DNA from: Campylobacter concisus
GTDB taxonomy: Bacteria; Campylobacterota; Campylobacteria; Campylobacterales; Campylobacteraceae
NCBI RefSeq assembly: GCF_003049735.1
Contig: NZ_PIRM01000008.1
Span: 1 to 24,242, forward strand
Length of the DNA stretch: 24,242 nt
Reading direction: 5' to 3'
Shown: positions 1 to 7,495 of the stretch, piece after piece
Position numbering within the stretch: the stretch's first letter is position 1
Layout: every line of letters starts with the position of its first letter
Notes under the pieces: generated by a model
The model's database searches: none
Told to the model about the DNA's origin: nothing
Seen by the model: the letters and a program-made list of their open reading frames with translations, nothing else
Program-made: the position numbers and the translations under genes

Positions 1-92
1 AATTTTAGAAAAATTTTTTAGGTGCTTAAAAATTTTAAATTGTGTATTTTTATTATTAGGTTTATAGGGTTTAGTTTTTGAAATATAAATTT

Positions 93-110
93 GGAGAGTT
101 TCTGCTCTCC
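93..110 (-). terminator. Hairpin downstream of the RidA gene
   Basis: A perfect 6-bp stem (GGAGAG/CTCTCC) with a 6-nt loop lies about 45 bases past the stop of the RidA gene. On the minus strand it is followed by AAATTTATATTT, which is a poor but not absent U-rich tail. It is a plausible weak intrinsic terminator. Confidence 0.45.
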
Positions 111-153
111 ATCATTTAAACATTAAATTATGTGAACTTTTACACAATGTATA

Positions 154-528
154 TTAATAAGCCGCGATAAGCTCTATTTCCACAAGTGCGTCTTTTGGCA
201 AGGTCTTAACAGCTACTGTACTTCTGGCAGGATAAGGCTCTTTAAAAAAATTAGCATACACAGTATTTACTTTAACAAAATCTGCCATATTTGCTAGAAA
301 TATTGTAGTCTTTACAGCATTATCAAAAGTAAGTCCTGCTTCAGCCAAGATATTTTTTAAATTTTCAAGTAATTGCTCAGCTTGGGCCTCTACACTACTA
401 CCTGCAAACTCACCCGCTGGTGTGACACCAAGCTGACCTGAGATAAACAAAAATCCATTTGCACTAATAGCTTGAGAATATGGTCCAATCGCTTGTGGAG
501 CATTTTTTGTTGAGATTTGTTTTTTCAT
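154..528 (-). CDS. ridA: RidA/YjgF/UK114 family enamine/imine deaminase
   Basis: This 124-residue protein matches the RidA family in length and motifs. The N-terminal APQAIGPYSQAI block, the FISGQLG strand, the VKTTIFLANMADF segment and the C-terminal PARSTVAVKTLPKDALVEIE block, with the conserved arginine of PARS, are all present. RidA proteins are trimeric cytosolic enzymes that hydrolyse reactive 2-aminoacrylate and related enamines or imines released by PLP enzymes, so they protect PLP-dependent metabolism. The ATG start is preceded by AAAAGGAGAAAAT, a strong ribosome site. The gene is monocistronic and divergent from the next gene, with a probable -10 at 560-565. Family assignment is secure; the exact physiological substrate is not visible from sequence. 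Confidence 0.95.
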   Translation of the reverse strand: MKKQISTKNAPQAIGPYSQAISANGFLFISGQLGVTPAGEFAGSSVEAQAEQLLENLKNILAEAGLTFDNAVKTTIFLANMADFVKVNTVYANFFKEPYPARSTVAVKTLPKDALVEIELIAAY

Positions 529-559
529 ATTTTCTCCTTTTGAAATTTTTTAAAATCCT

Positions 560-565
560 ACTATA
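560..565 (-). promoter_or_regulatory. Candidate -10 box for ridA
   Basis: Read on the minus strand this is TATAGT, about 30 bases upstream of the ridA ATG, within an AT-rich stretch as usual for Campylobacter sigma-70 promoters. No -35 box is recognisable. Confidence 0.4.
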
Positions 566-594
566 AATTTTCTAAATTTTTAGTCTCCAAAAGC

Positions 595-600
595 TATAAT
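595..600 (+). promoter_or_regulatory. Candidate -10 box for the small gene at 625
   Basis: A perfect TATAAT lies upstream of the plus-strand gene, with the ribosome site AAAAGG at 613-618. The implied 5' leader would be under 20 bases. There is no clear -35, which is normal in this genus. Confidence 0.5.
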
Positions 601-624
601 GGACAAAATTTCAAAAGGATGAAG

Positions 625-1098
625 ATGCAAAATATACTCGCACCAAATGAGTTTTTAAATGATTATGTGCTCGGTGCTGAGTTGGCTAAAAATGCCGGCA
701 TCTCATCAAATGCTTATCTTTTTTGGAAAAACGTCATAAGCGCTAAATTTGAAAACTCAAGAATAGTTTTTCTTAGAAAAAATAGCATTCCAATCAAATT
801 TCAAAAAATTATAAAAACCTGCACACCTTTAAATGGCCTTATTCCAACAGGCGTATTTTGCTCTTTTACCTCGCTTGCTCCTTCTCATCTTGTAGCAAAA
901 AATGGCTCTAAGATCTACGAGCTCTTTAAATTTCATGAGATTTGCGGTATCAAATTTATAGACTTGAAGAAATTTTATGATGATTTTAATCTTAGCTATT
1001 CTTATAGAATTTACATTGAAAAGTGCAAATTTTTCTCACCTGCTCCATTTGAAAAACGTATAAAATTAACTGAAACGATGTGTCTTGGATATTACTAA
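625..1098 (+). CDS. Hypothetical protein, conserved-looking, function unknown
   Basis: I do not recognise this protein of about 157 residues. It has no signal peptide and no membrane segment, is basic, and should be cytosolic. Two in-frame ATG codons compete: the one at 619 directly abuts AAGG, while the one at 625 has AAAAGG at a workable six-base spacing, so I prefer 625. The N-terminal part (NEFLNDYVLGAELAKNAGIS) has the look of a helix-turn-helix recognition segment, which would fit a DNA-binding role, but this is only a resemblance. Cysteines are scattered without a CxxC motif. It stands alone between a divergent ridA and the convergent fumarase genes. Confidence 0.7.
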   Translation: MQNILAPNEFLNDYVLGAELAKNAGISSNAYLFWKNVISAKFENSRIVFLRKNSIPIKFQKIIKTCTPLNGLIPTGVFCSFTSLAPSHLVAKNGSKIYELFKFHEICGIKFIDLKKFYDDFNLSYSYRIYIEKCKFFSPAPFEKRIKLTETMCLGYY

Positions 1099-1101
1099 AG
1101 T

Positions 1102-1123
1102 CCGCTAGCTAGCTTGCTAGCGG
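1102..1123. terminator. Bidirectional hairpin between convergent genes
   Basis: A perfect 8-bp GC-rich stem (CCGCTAGC/GCTAGCGG) with a 6-nt loop lies just after the stop of the plus-strand gene and just before the end of the fumarase beta gene. It can fold on either strand, so it probably terminates both convergent transcripts, although neither side has a long T run. Confidence 0.6.
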
Positions 1124-1130
1124 GATAAAT

Positions 1131-1691
1131 TTATATCTTTTTGTAAGGTGCTTGGCCAACTTCGTAGAAGTTATTACCCTCGCAGTCAATGGCAACTATT
1201 GCTGGGAAATCCTCAACTGTAAGCCTAGCAACTGCCTCTGGTCCTAGTTCTGGATAAGCTAGCACTTCATATTTTTTGATACTTTGGCTAATGAGCGCTC
1301 CTATGCCACCGATAGCAACCATATAAACACAGCATGATTTTTTCATAGCCTCGACTACTGCGTCACTCCTGTAGCCTTTACCGATCATACCATTTATACC
1401 AACTTCATTTATCATAGTTGGGGTGTATTTATCCATTCTACCACTTGTTGTTGGGCCTGCTGCGCCGATAGCTTGATTTGGCTTGGCTGGAGTTGGTCCG
1501 ACGTAGTAGATAGTCTCACCCTTTAGTTCAACTGGTAGTTTTTCGCCGCGTGCCAATGTTTCAGTAAGTGCCTTATGTGCAGCGTCACGAGCCGCTATGA
1601 TAGTGCCTGATATTAGGACATTGTCGCCTGCTTTTAGGCTTTTTACCACCTCTTTATCAAATGGTGCTGTTATTCTTTTTACTTCTGACAT
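1131..1691 (-). CDS. fumB: Class I fumarate hydratase, beta subunit (C-terminal domain)
   Basis: The 186-residue protein corresponds to the C-terminal swivelling domain of iron-sulfur class I fumarases and L-tartrate dehydratases. It shows the motifs GDNVLISGTIIAARDAAHKA near residues 22-41, GPTTSGRMDKYTPTM, the GKG loop, GGIGAL, and PAIVAIDCEGN near the C-terminus. Together with the alpha subunit encoded just upstream (9-base gap) it interconverts fumarate and malate in the cytosol, supporting the TCA cycle and fumarate respiration. The ATG follows AAGGAGAGAAA. The symbol is used for the beta subunit of the split enzyme and does not mean orthology to the one-chain FumB of E. coli. A tartrate dehydratase is the alternative; sequence alone does not separate them fully. 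Confidence 0.9.
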   Translation of the reverse strand: MSEVKRITAPFDKEVVKSLKAGDNVLISGTIIAARDAAHKALTETLARGEKLPVELKGETIYYVGPTPAKPNQAIGAAGPTTSGRMDKYTPTMINEVGINGMIGKGYRSDAVVEAMKKSCCVYMVAIGGIGALISQSIKKYEVLAYPELGPEAVARLTVEDFPAIVAIDCEGNNFYEVGQAPYKKI

Positions 1692-1700
1692 TTTCTCTCC

Positions 1701-2546
1701 TTAAAGTTCGGCATCTGCGTGGCGTGCAGCGTGGCAGTTGATGTTTATAGCAACAGGAAGACCTGCTATGTGGGTTGGATACCACTCGACATTTACTTTA
1801 ACAGCAGTAGTATCACCACCAAGTCCTTGAGGACCAACACCAGTTTTACAAGCAAGCTCTAGTAACTCGTCTTCTAATTTGGCATATCTTGGATCAGAAT
1901 TTTTACTATCGACTGAACGAACTGCTGCTTCTTTTGCCAAAAGTGCTGCCTTATCCATCGTACCGCCTATGCCAACGCCTATTGTTAGTGGAGGACAGGC
2001 ATTTGGTCCAGCGTATTTTACAGCCTCTAAAAAGACTTTTTTTACACCCTCTATACCATCAGCTGGTACAAGCATTTTTAAAACCGATTTATTCTCACTA
2101 CCAAAACCTTTTGGAGCCACTTTTATCTTTAGCTTATCTCCTGGTACGATTCTAGTGTGAATGACAGCTGGAGTGTTGTTTGTGGTATTTTTTCTCTCAA
2201 AAAGTGGCTCAGCAACGACTGACTTTCTTAGGTAGCCCTCAATGTAACCTTCCGCAATGCCCTCATTTATCGCATCTTCAATATATCCACCCTCAATATG
2301 CACATCTTGGCCGATCTGCACAAAAACAACCGTCATACCGGTGTCTTGGCAGATAGGCGCAACGCCCTCTTCTGCTAGCTTAGCATTTTGTAAAATTTTA
2401 CCCAAAATGTCTTTGCCTAGTGACGAACTTTCGTTACTTTGAGCCTTTGTAAAAGCAGCCTTTAAATCTGGCGTCACGACATAACAGGCCTGTTTGCAAA
2501 GCTTGGCAACGACTTCTCTTATATCTTTTGTATTTATTATTCTCAT
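1701..2546 (-). CDS. fumA: Class I fumarate hydratase, alpha subunit ([4Fe-4S] domain)
   Basis: This 281-residue protein is the N-terminal, cluster-binding half of a two-subunit class I fumarase. Three cysteines in the family positions are visible: Cys66 in APICQDTGM, Cys184 in NACPPLTIGVGIGG, and Cys233 in LACKTGVGPQGLGGD. These bind the oxygen-sensitive [4Fe-4S] cluster that activates substrate hydroxyl. The gene leads a two-gene operon with the beta subunit. Its ATG is preceded by AGGAG with five-base spacing and by TATAAT on the minus strand at 2575-2580. An oxygen-labile fumarase fits a microaerobic or anaerobic lifestyle. L-tartrate dehydratase TtdA is the main alternative; genome context and lack of tartrate genes here favour fumarase. 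Confidence 0.9.
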   Translation of the reverse strand: MRIINTKDIREVVAKLCKQACYVVTPDLKAAFTKAQSNESSSLGKDILGKILQNAKLAEEGVAPICQDTGMTVVFVQIGQDVHIEGGYIEDAINEGIAEGYIEGYLRKSVVAEPLFERKNTTNNTPAVIHTRIVPGDKLKIKVAPKGFGSENKSVLKMLVPADGIEGVKKVFLEAVKYAGPNACPPLTIGVGIGGTMDKAALLAKEAAVRSVDSKNSDPRYAKLEDELLELACKTGVGPQGLGGDTTAVKVNVEWYPTHIAGLPVAININCHAARHADAEL

Positions 2547-2574
2547 CTTTACTCCTCGTAAAAAACAATTTTTA

Positions 2575-2580
2575 ATTATA
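2575..2580 (-). promoter_or_regulatory. Candidate -10 box for the fumarase operon
   Basis: Reads TATAAT on the minus strand, giving a leader of about 20-25 bases to the alpha-subunit ATG, which carries an AGGAG ribosome site. Confidence 0.5.
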
Positions 2581-2756
2581 TTAACTATATTTAAAATTTA
2601 AGATTAAATTTTCCTGCTGGATATCTACTCGAAAAAATTTATATGAGTTTATTTACTTGACTACAACTAGAATACTTGTCTAAAACAAATTTAATGAAAT
2701 AAGTGGTGGCGAAATTGAGTCTAGAGCATCACAATATTGATAGAAATTTACATAGC

Positions 2757-2774
2757 ATGGCTTATTTAAGCCAT
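2757..2774 (-). terminator. Perfect 18-bp palindrome after the CNNM gene
   Basis: ATGGCTTA and TAAGCCAT form a perfect inverted repeat separated by two bases, 13 bases downstream of the CNNM-gene stop. It could act as a terminator stem with the inner pairs open, but the minus-strand downstream side lacks a T run, so a protein-binding dyad is also possible. Confidence 0.4.
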
Positions 2775-2786
2775 AAATATATAAAT

Positions 2787-4127
2787 TTAAGACTGAATGC
2801 TCTCCTCTTCATTTTTTATCTTTTTTCTAACTTTTACGCGTGAGATACTAGCTCCATCCATCTTTCTTACTTCGTAATAGCAGTTTTCATCCTCGATCTT
2901 ATCACCTACAACTGGCAAACGACCGATTAGATTGAAGACATATCCACCGATTGTAACTTGATCTGTCTCTTCATCAAAGCTTATACCAAGAACCTCTTCT
3001 ACGCTCTCTAGATCATATCTGCCTTGAAATTCATAAATATTGTCATTTATCTTTTTATAGTGTTGATCGACTTCATCGTGCTCGTCATTAAAATCACCAA
3101 GCACCTCTTCCATTATATCTTCCATCGTAAGAAGTCCGGCTGTACCGCCGTACTCATCGACTACGAGTGCAGCTGAAATTTGCTCTTTATTCATCATTAC
3201 AAGCACTTTTGAAATAGAAAGGCTCTCAGGCACGATGACAAATTTACGAACAATTGAGTCAAAGCTCTTCTCTTTATCTTTGCTAAAGTGGAGCTGCAAA
3301 ATATCTCTAATGTGTATCATGCCCAAAATAATATCTTTTGAACCGTCTATATAAGGAAAGCGAGTATATTTTGACTCAAATACAACTTGTAAATTCTCTT
3401 CAAAGCTCTTTTGTTTATTTATGCAGATCATATCGCGCCTTGGCGTCATGATCTCTTTTGCGACTGTGTCACTAAAATCAACTGCATTTTTAATGATCTC
3501 AGTCTCAAAACTATCAAGCACGCCACCCTTTAAGCTCTCACCAACGATGATTTTTATCTCTTCTTCAGAGTGCGCTAGTTCATTTTCTTTAGCTGGCTGG
3601 ATGCCTAAAATTTTAAGTCCAATAGTCGCTAAAATATCAAAAAGCTTAATTACAGGAGAAAATAGCACCCAGAAAAAGTGAAGTGGACGAGCAATTTTTA
3701 ATACTGAAGTCTCGGCCTTTGCTATAGCAACTGACTTTGGCACAAGCTCGCCCATTACAACGTGAAGTAGCGTAATAAGCGTAAATGCGATCGCAAAACC
3801 AACTGTATGAACTAAGATATCACTAAAGTTGAAAACATTCTTAAGTGGGGCTTCTATGAGTCTTGCGACTGCTGGTTCACCGATCCAACCAAGGGCAAGT
3901 GAGCTTAGTGTGATGCCAAGCTGAGTGGCACTAAGATAGGTATCAAGCTTGTTTGACATCTCAAAAGCAAGCTGAGCGTTTGGTTTTTTCTCTTTGATAA
4001 GCTCTTCAAGTCTAGACTTACGAACTTTAACAAGAGAAAATTCTGATAAAACAAAAAAGGCATTTAGTAAAATGAATGCAATGGCAAGTATTACCATTAA
4101 AAGCGAATTATCGCTACTGGGGTTCAA
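2787..4127 (-). CDS. CNNM/CBS/CorC domain membrane protein (HlyC/CorC 'hemolysin' family)
   Basis: The 446-residue protein has the classic three-part layout. Residues about 1-195 form a CNNM (DUF21) transmembrane domain with several hydrophobic helices and the conserved TQLGITLSSLALGWIGEP and HVVMGELVPKS stretches. A CBS pair follows at about 210-340, including EIMTPRRDMI, RFPYIDG and VVDEYGGTAGLLTMEDI. A CorC_HlyC domain ends the chain, with FQGRYDLESVEEVLG and DQVTIGGYVFNLIGRLP. Related proteins transport or regulate Mg2+ and sometimes Co2+ at the inner membrane. The old label hemolysin has little support. The start is TTG with AAGGA seven bases upstream, and TATAAT lies at 4161-4166. It is divergent from the NSS transporter. 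Confidence 0.92.
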   Translation of the reverse strand: MNPSSDNSLLMVILAIAFILLNAFFVLSEFSLVKVRKSRLEELIKEKKPNAQLAFEMSNKLDTYLSATQLGITLSSLALGWIGEPAVARLIEAPLKNVFNFSDILVHTVGFAIAFTLITLLHVVMGELVPKSVAIAKAETSVLKIARPLHFFWVLFSPVIKLFDILATIGLKILGIQPAKENELAHSEEEIKIIVGESLKGGVLDSFETEIIKNAVDFSDTVAKEIMTPRRDMICINKQKSFEENLQVVFESKYTRFPYIDGSKDIILGMIHIRDILQLHFSKDKEKSFDSIVRKFVIVPESLSISKVLVMMNKEQISAALVVDEYGGTAGLLTMEDIMEEVLGDFNDEHDEVDQHYKKINDNIYEFQGRYDLESVEEVLGISFDEETDQVTIGGYVFNLIGRLPVVGDKIEDENCYYEVRKMDGASISRVKVRKKIKNEEESIQS

Positions 4128-4160
4128 TTATGATCCTTAAGAGTTAAAAATTTTTGCCTG

Positions 4161-4166
4161 ATTATA
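4161..4166 (-). promoter_or_regulatory. Candidate -10 box for the CNNM gene
   Basis: Reads TATAAT in the context CGCTATAATC on the minus strand, about 34 bases upstream of the TTG start. Confidence 0.5.
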
Positions 4167-4298
4167 GCGAATTTATATTTAGCGGTCAAATTATCCACGC
4201 CCAAAAGTAACAACATTTCTTAAATTTAAGATTTATAAAAAGTTCTTAAATCATATTTTGATAACATTGTTTTCATCACTAAATTTATGGATTTTACA

Positions 4299-5612
4299 AT
4301 GAGCAAAAAGAATTTTTCATCGCGCTGGGCATTTATATTGGCCTGTGTTGGATCAGCAGTTGGCATGGCAAATGTCTGGGGCTTTCCTTACAAACTTGGC
4401 ACAAATGGTGGTGCAGCGTTTTTACTCATCTATGTTTTTTTTATAGCTCTTTTTTCATATGTTGGTCTAAGCGCAGAGTATGCGATTGGCAGACGTGCAA
4501 AAACTGGTACGCTTGGATCATATAAATATGCTTGGCAAAGTAGAAATTTAGGTGTATTTGGCAGTATTATTGGCTGGCTTCCGCTTGCTGGCTCACTTTG
4601 TATAGCTATTGGCTACGCAGTTATCATCGCCTACGTACTAAAAGCCCTTACTCAGGCACTTACTGGCTCATTTATGAGTGTTGATACGAACGTTTGGTTT
4701 AACTCATTTGCACTTCAAGATTACTCAGTCTTGCCTTATCATTTTATCATCGTTGTTGGCACGCTTCTTACACTATTTTTTGGGGCAAAAAGTATCGAAA
4801 AAACAAATCAAATAATGATGCCACTGTTTTTTGTATTATTTAGCATTTTGGCTATAAATGTCGCGATGCTACCAAATGCATTTGATGGGTATAAATTCCT
4901 TTTTATTCCTGACTTTAGTAAGCTTGCGGACCCGATGGTATGGGTTTCTGCGATGGGTCAAGCCTTTTTCTCACTCTCTATCACAGGATCTGGCATGATA
5001 GTTTATGGAGCGTACCTTTCAAAAGATGAAGATATCGTTGAAAGTGCTAAAACAACGGCCTTTTTTGATACTATCGCAGCTCTTGTGGCGGCTCTTGTTA
5101 TGATCCCAGCGGTCTTCGCCTATGCTATGGATCCAGCCGAAGGTCCAAAGCTACTTTTTGTAACGCTTCCAAAAATTTTACAAAATATGATCGGTGGACA
5201 AATTTTTGCCATTATTTTATTTACAGCTGTTATCTTTGGCGGTATCACCTCGCTTCAAAATATGTTTGAAGTAGTCGCCGAGTCACTAATGCATAAATTT
5301 CCGTTTCTTAGTAGATTTTGGACACTCACGCTACTTTGTGCAGTTTGCTTTGGCATAGGAGCATTTATGGAGCCTATTAGCAGTTGGGGGCCTTGGATGG
5401 ACTTTGTGTCGATCTATATCATCCCAATTGGCGCGGTAATCGGTGCTATTTCTTGGTTTTGGATTATTAAAAAAGAAGAAATTTTAGACGAGATAAATTC
5501 TGGAGCAAATAAATCTTATGGTAATTTCTGGTATTTTGTAGGCAAATTTATCTACGTTCCGCTAACATTTTTACTTTGTATCATAGCCGTAAGTAAGGGA
5601 ATTTCTTTTTAA
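4299..5612 (+). CDS. Sodium-dependent transporter, NSS/SNF family
   Basis: This is a polytopic inner-membrane protein of 437 residues with about eleven hydrophobic helices. The first helix carries the NSS hallmark, with SSRWAFILACVGSAVGMANV followed by WGFPY, which holds the unwound Na+/substrate site. FFSLSITGSGMIVYGAYL near the middle is the matching segment of helix 6. NSS members take up amino acids or related solutes using the Na+ gradient; the substrate is not predictable here. An ATG at 4287 is also in frame, but family members normally begin with MSKK at 4299, which I chose; neither has a strong ribosome site. The gene is single, divergent from the CNNM gene. Confidence 0.92.
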   Translation: MSKKNFSSRWAFILACVGSAVGMANVWGFPYKLGTNGGAAFLLIYVFFIALFSYVGLSAEYAIGRRAKTGTLGSYKYAWQSRNLGVFGSIIGWLPLAGSLCIAIGYAVIIAYVLKALTQALTGSFMSVDTNVWFNSFALQDYSVLPYHFIIVVGTLLTLFFGAKSIEKTNQIMMPLFFVLFSILAINVAMLPNAFDGYKFLFIPDFSKLADPMVWVSAMGQAFFSLSITGSGMIVYGAYLSKDEDIVESAKTTAFFDTIAALVAALVMIPAVFAYAMDPAEGPKLLFVTLPKILQNMIGGQIFAIILFTAVIFGGITSLQNMFEVVAESLMHKFPFLSRFWTLTLLCAVCFGIGAFMEPISSWGPWMDFVSIYIIPIGAVIGAISWFWIIKKEEILDEINSGANKSYGNFWYFVGKFIYVPLTFLLCIIAVSKGISF

Positions 5613-5656
5613 TTTTAGCTCACCAAAAAATGAGCTAAATTTAAAAATTTTTGAAG

Positions 5657-6106
5657 TTATCTTAGTTTTTTTGTGCCGATGTAAGTGGCAAAAATTTCTT
5701 GTGAGCCATCTTTTTTAAATAAAATAACATCGTATTGTTCAGCTTTACTGCCTTGCTCCATACCTTGGCTCTCCATCGGCATACCAGGTACTGCGATACC
5801 AACTACGTCTTTTGGCTTAAGCTCTAGTAGGCGTTTTACCTCATCGGCTGGGACATGACCTTCTATGATATATCCATTGATAATTGCTGTATGGCAGCTT
5901 GAAAGCTCTAGCGGCACGTTAAATTCTTTCTTAACTTTAGCTATATCATCTACTTTTATGACCTCTTCGCTAAATCCAGCCTTCTGCATCGCCTCACCCC
6001 AGCTAGTACAACATCCACAAGTCGGGCTTTTATAGACCTTCATATCAGCCGCGAACGCAAATGTTGCAAAAAAGCCAAGAGCCAAAAATACTAATTTCTT
6101 CATCAT
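5657..6106 (-). CDS. Periplasmic DUF411 metal-binding protein
   Basis: This 149-residue protein begins with a Sec signal peptide (MMKKLVFLALGFFATFAFA, cleavage near residue 19-20). The mature part has the DUF411 pattern: VYKSPTCGCCTSWGEAM, with Cys30, Cys32 and Cys33, then LSSCHTAIINGYIIEGHVPA with Cys71-His72, and DVVGIAVPGMPMESQGME. The Cys and Met clusters suggest a thioredoxin-like fold binding copper. DUF411 proteins are often found with copper-resistance genes, so a periplasmic Cu(I) chaperone or sequestration role is likely, though not proven. The start is supported by AAAGGAAA. It is transcribed divergently from the SbmA-like gene. The copper-dependent NosZ in this window makes a copper-handling role relevant, but the genes are far apart. 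Confidence 0.9.
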   Translation of the reverse strand: MMKKLVFLALGFFATFAFAADMKVYKSPTCGCCTSWGEAMQKAGFSEEVIKVDDIAKVKKEFNVPLELSSCHTAIINGYIIEGHVPADEVKRLLELKPKDVVGIAVPGMPMESQGMEQGSKAEQYDVILFKKDGSQEIFATYIGTKKLR

Positions 6107-6132
6107 TTTCCTTTACGTAAAATTTGCAAAAT

Positions 6133-6138
6133 GATATA
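6133..6138 (-). promoter_or_regulatory. Candidate -10 box for the DUF411 gene
   Basis: Reads TATATC on the minus strand in the context GCTATATCATT, about 27 bases from the start codon. It is a weak match. Confidence 0.3.
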
Positions 6139-6179
6139 GCTCACATTTAAATTTTATATAAATGCTTAATATTGCTTGC

Positions 6180-6185
6180 TATAAT
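6180..6185 (+). promoter_or_regulatory. Candidate -10 box for the SbmA-like gene
   Basis: A perfect TATAAT in the context TTGCTATAATTCG is placed 26 bases upstream of the ATG at 6212, followed by AAAAGG as ribosome site. Confidence 0.5.
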
Positions 6186-6211
6186 TCGCCAAAATTTACA
6201 AAAGGCACTTT

Positions 6212-7180
6212 ATGTTTTCATCATTTTTTAAAGATAAAAAATGGGCACTCTGGGCTTATGGCGGAGCGATATTTATCATCTTGCTTCTTGTCTATCAAAC
6301 GCACCTAAATGTCCGTATAAACGAGTGGTATAAAAATTTCTACGACATCGTGCAAAACTCAAAAGATCATGATGTAAGTGAGTTTTGGCGAGAAATTTTT
6401 AACTTTATAAAAATCGCTATGCCTTATGTCGTGACTTACACTGTGATCTCGTTTTTTGCTAGCCACTGGGTCTTTCGCTGGAGAGAGGCGATGACGTTTA
6501 GATATCTAAAATTTTGGCAAAACTGCAAAAGTGACATCGAAGGCAGTTCGCAGCGTATCCAAGAAGATGTCTACCGCTTTGCTAAAATAATGGAAAGCCT
6601 TGGCGTGCAGGTTTTAAGGGCGATTATGACGCTAATTGCCTTTATACCAGTGCTTTGGGAGCTAAGTAAGAGCGTAAGTTTGCCTTACATCAAAGATATC
6701 GAGGGCTCGCTTGTTTATATCGCTTTAATAATTAGCATCGGTGGCCTGATTATTTCGTGGTTTGTGGGCATTAAACTCCCACATATCGAGTATAACAACC
6801 AAAAAGCAGAAGCAGCATTTAGAAAAGAGCTGGTTTACGGTGAGGATGATAAGTCTAAATTTTGCCAGCCAAACGTCATGCTAGAGCTTTTTACGGGCGT
6901 AAAGTTAAATTATTATAAACTATTTTTGCACTATGGCTACTTTAACCTTTGGCTCATCTCTTTTTCACAAATTCTTGTCATCGTACCTTATGTCATCATG
7001 GGAAATGGCCTATTTAGCGGCGTTATCACACTTGGTGTGCTTATACAAGCCAGCAACGCTTTTTCTCAAGTTAGAGAGAGTTTTAGCGTCTTTATCGATA
7101 ACTGGACGACTATAACAGAGCTAAGATCTGTAAATAAACGTTTGAGAGAGTTTGAGAGAAATATAAACTATAAGGCGTAG
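6212..7180 (+). CDS. sbmA: SbmA/BacA-like inner-membrane peptide transporter
   Basis: The 322-residue protein resembles the SbmA/BacA family. It has an N-terminal helix (YGGAIFIILLLVYQTHLNVRIN) followed by the family stretch INEWYKNFYDIVQNS, then SHWVFRWREAMTFRYLKFW, SQRIQEDVYRFAKIMESLG, EAAFRKELVYGEDD, and the C-terminal SFSVFIDNWTTITELRSVNK. About six to seven membrane segments are visible and there is no ATPase domain. SbmA and BacA are proton-driven importers of proline-rich and other antimicrobial peptides and related antibiotics. It is shorter than E. coli SbmA (about 400 residues), which seems normal for Campylobacter. The gene is monocistronic with its own TATAAT box. Confidence 0.88.
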   Translation: MFSSFFKDKKWALWAYGGAIFIILLLVYQTHLNVRINEWYKNFYDIVQNSKDHDVSEFWREIFNFIKIAMPYVVTYTVISFFASHWVFRWREAMTFRYLKFWQNCKSDIEGSSQRIQEDVYRFAKIMESLGVQVLRAIMTLIAFIPVLWELSKSVSLPYIKDIEGSLVYIALIISIGGLIISWFVGIKLPHIEYNNQKAEAAFRKELVYGEDDKSKFCQPNVMLELFTGVKLNYYKLFLHYGYFNLWLISFSQILVIVPYVIMGNGLFSGVITLGVLIQASNAFSQVRESFSVFIDNWTTITELRSVNKRLREFERNINYKA

Positions 7181-7495
7181 GGGTTAAATTTAGGATATAG
7201 CATCTAAATTTTGAATTTATGCGGTCATAAACCAAGCAGCGCGCTGAATGCGCTTTGTCATCAGGCAAATTTTAAAATTTATGAGCGAGCATATCACGGC
7301 TCTAAATTTAGTGGCGAGTAGCTACGAGACCTAAATTTAGCAGTCTGCTAAGGCGAGTAAATAAGATTTTAAAATTTGCAAAAAAGTAAATTACTATTTT
7401 CGATATCACAAAAATTAATTTTCTCCCCTCACATTTAACAATGCATATCCGACTCAGGCTATAATACGCGAAATTTTAGTCCAAAAAGGATAAAA
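7181..7495. other. Gene-free 315-base interval with repeated palindromes
   Basis: I see no coding region here. It contains two copies of the 10-bp palindrome CTAAATTTAG (7302-7311 and 7331-7340), each followed by GCGAGTA (7314-7320 and 7353-7359), and several AAATTTTAAAATTT runs. The promoter for the downstream protease gene is at its end. The repeats look like intergenic filler or a small decayed element; function unknown. Confidence 0.4.
7460..7465 (+). promoter_or_regulatory. Candidate -10 box for the M48 protease gene
   Basis: A perfect TATAAT is 30 bases upstream of the ATG at 7496; AAAAAGGA lies between them as the ribosome site. Confidence 0.5.

Noticed and set aside
1879..2442. Plus-strand open frames opposite the fumarase alpha gene
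   Set aside because: They are antisense shadows of a strongly conserved gene and have no ribosome site or recognisable motifs.
3421..3681. Plus-strand 86-codon frame opposite the CNNM gene
   Set aside because: It lies wholly within a well-supported gene on the other strand and has low-complexity antisense character.
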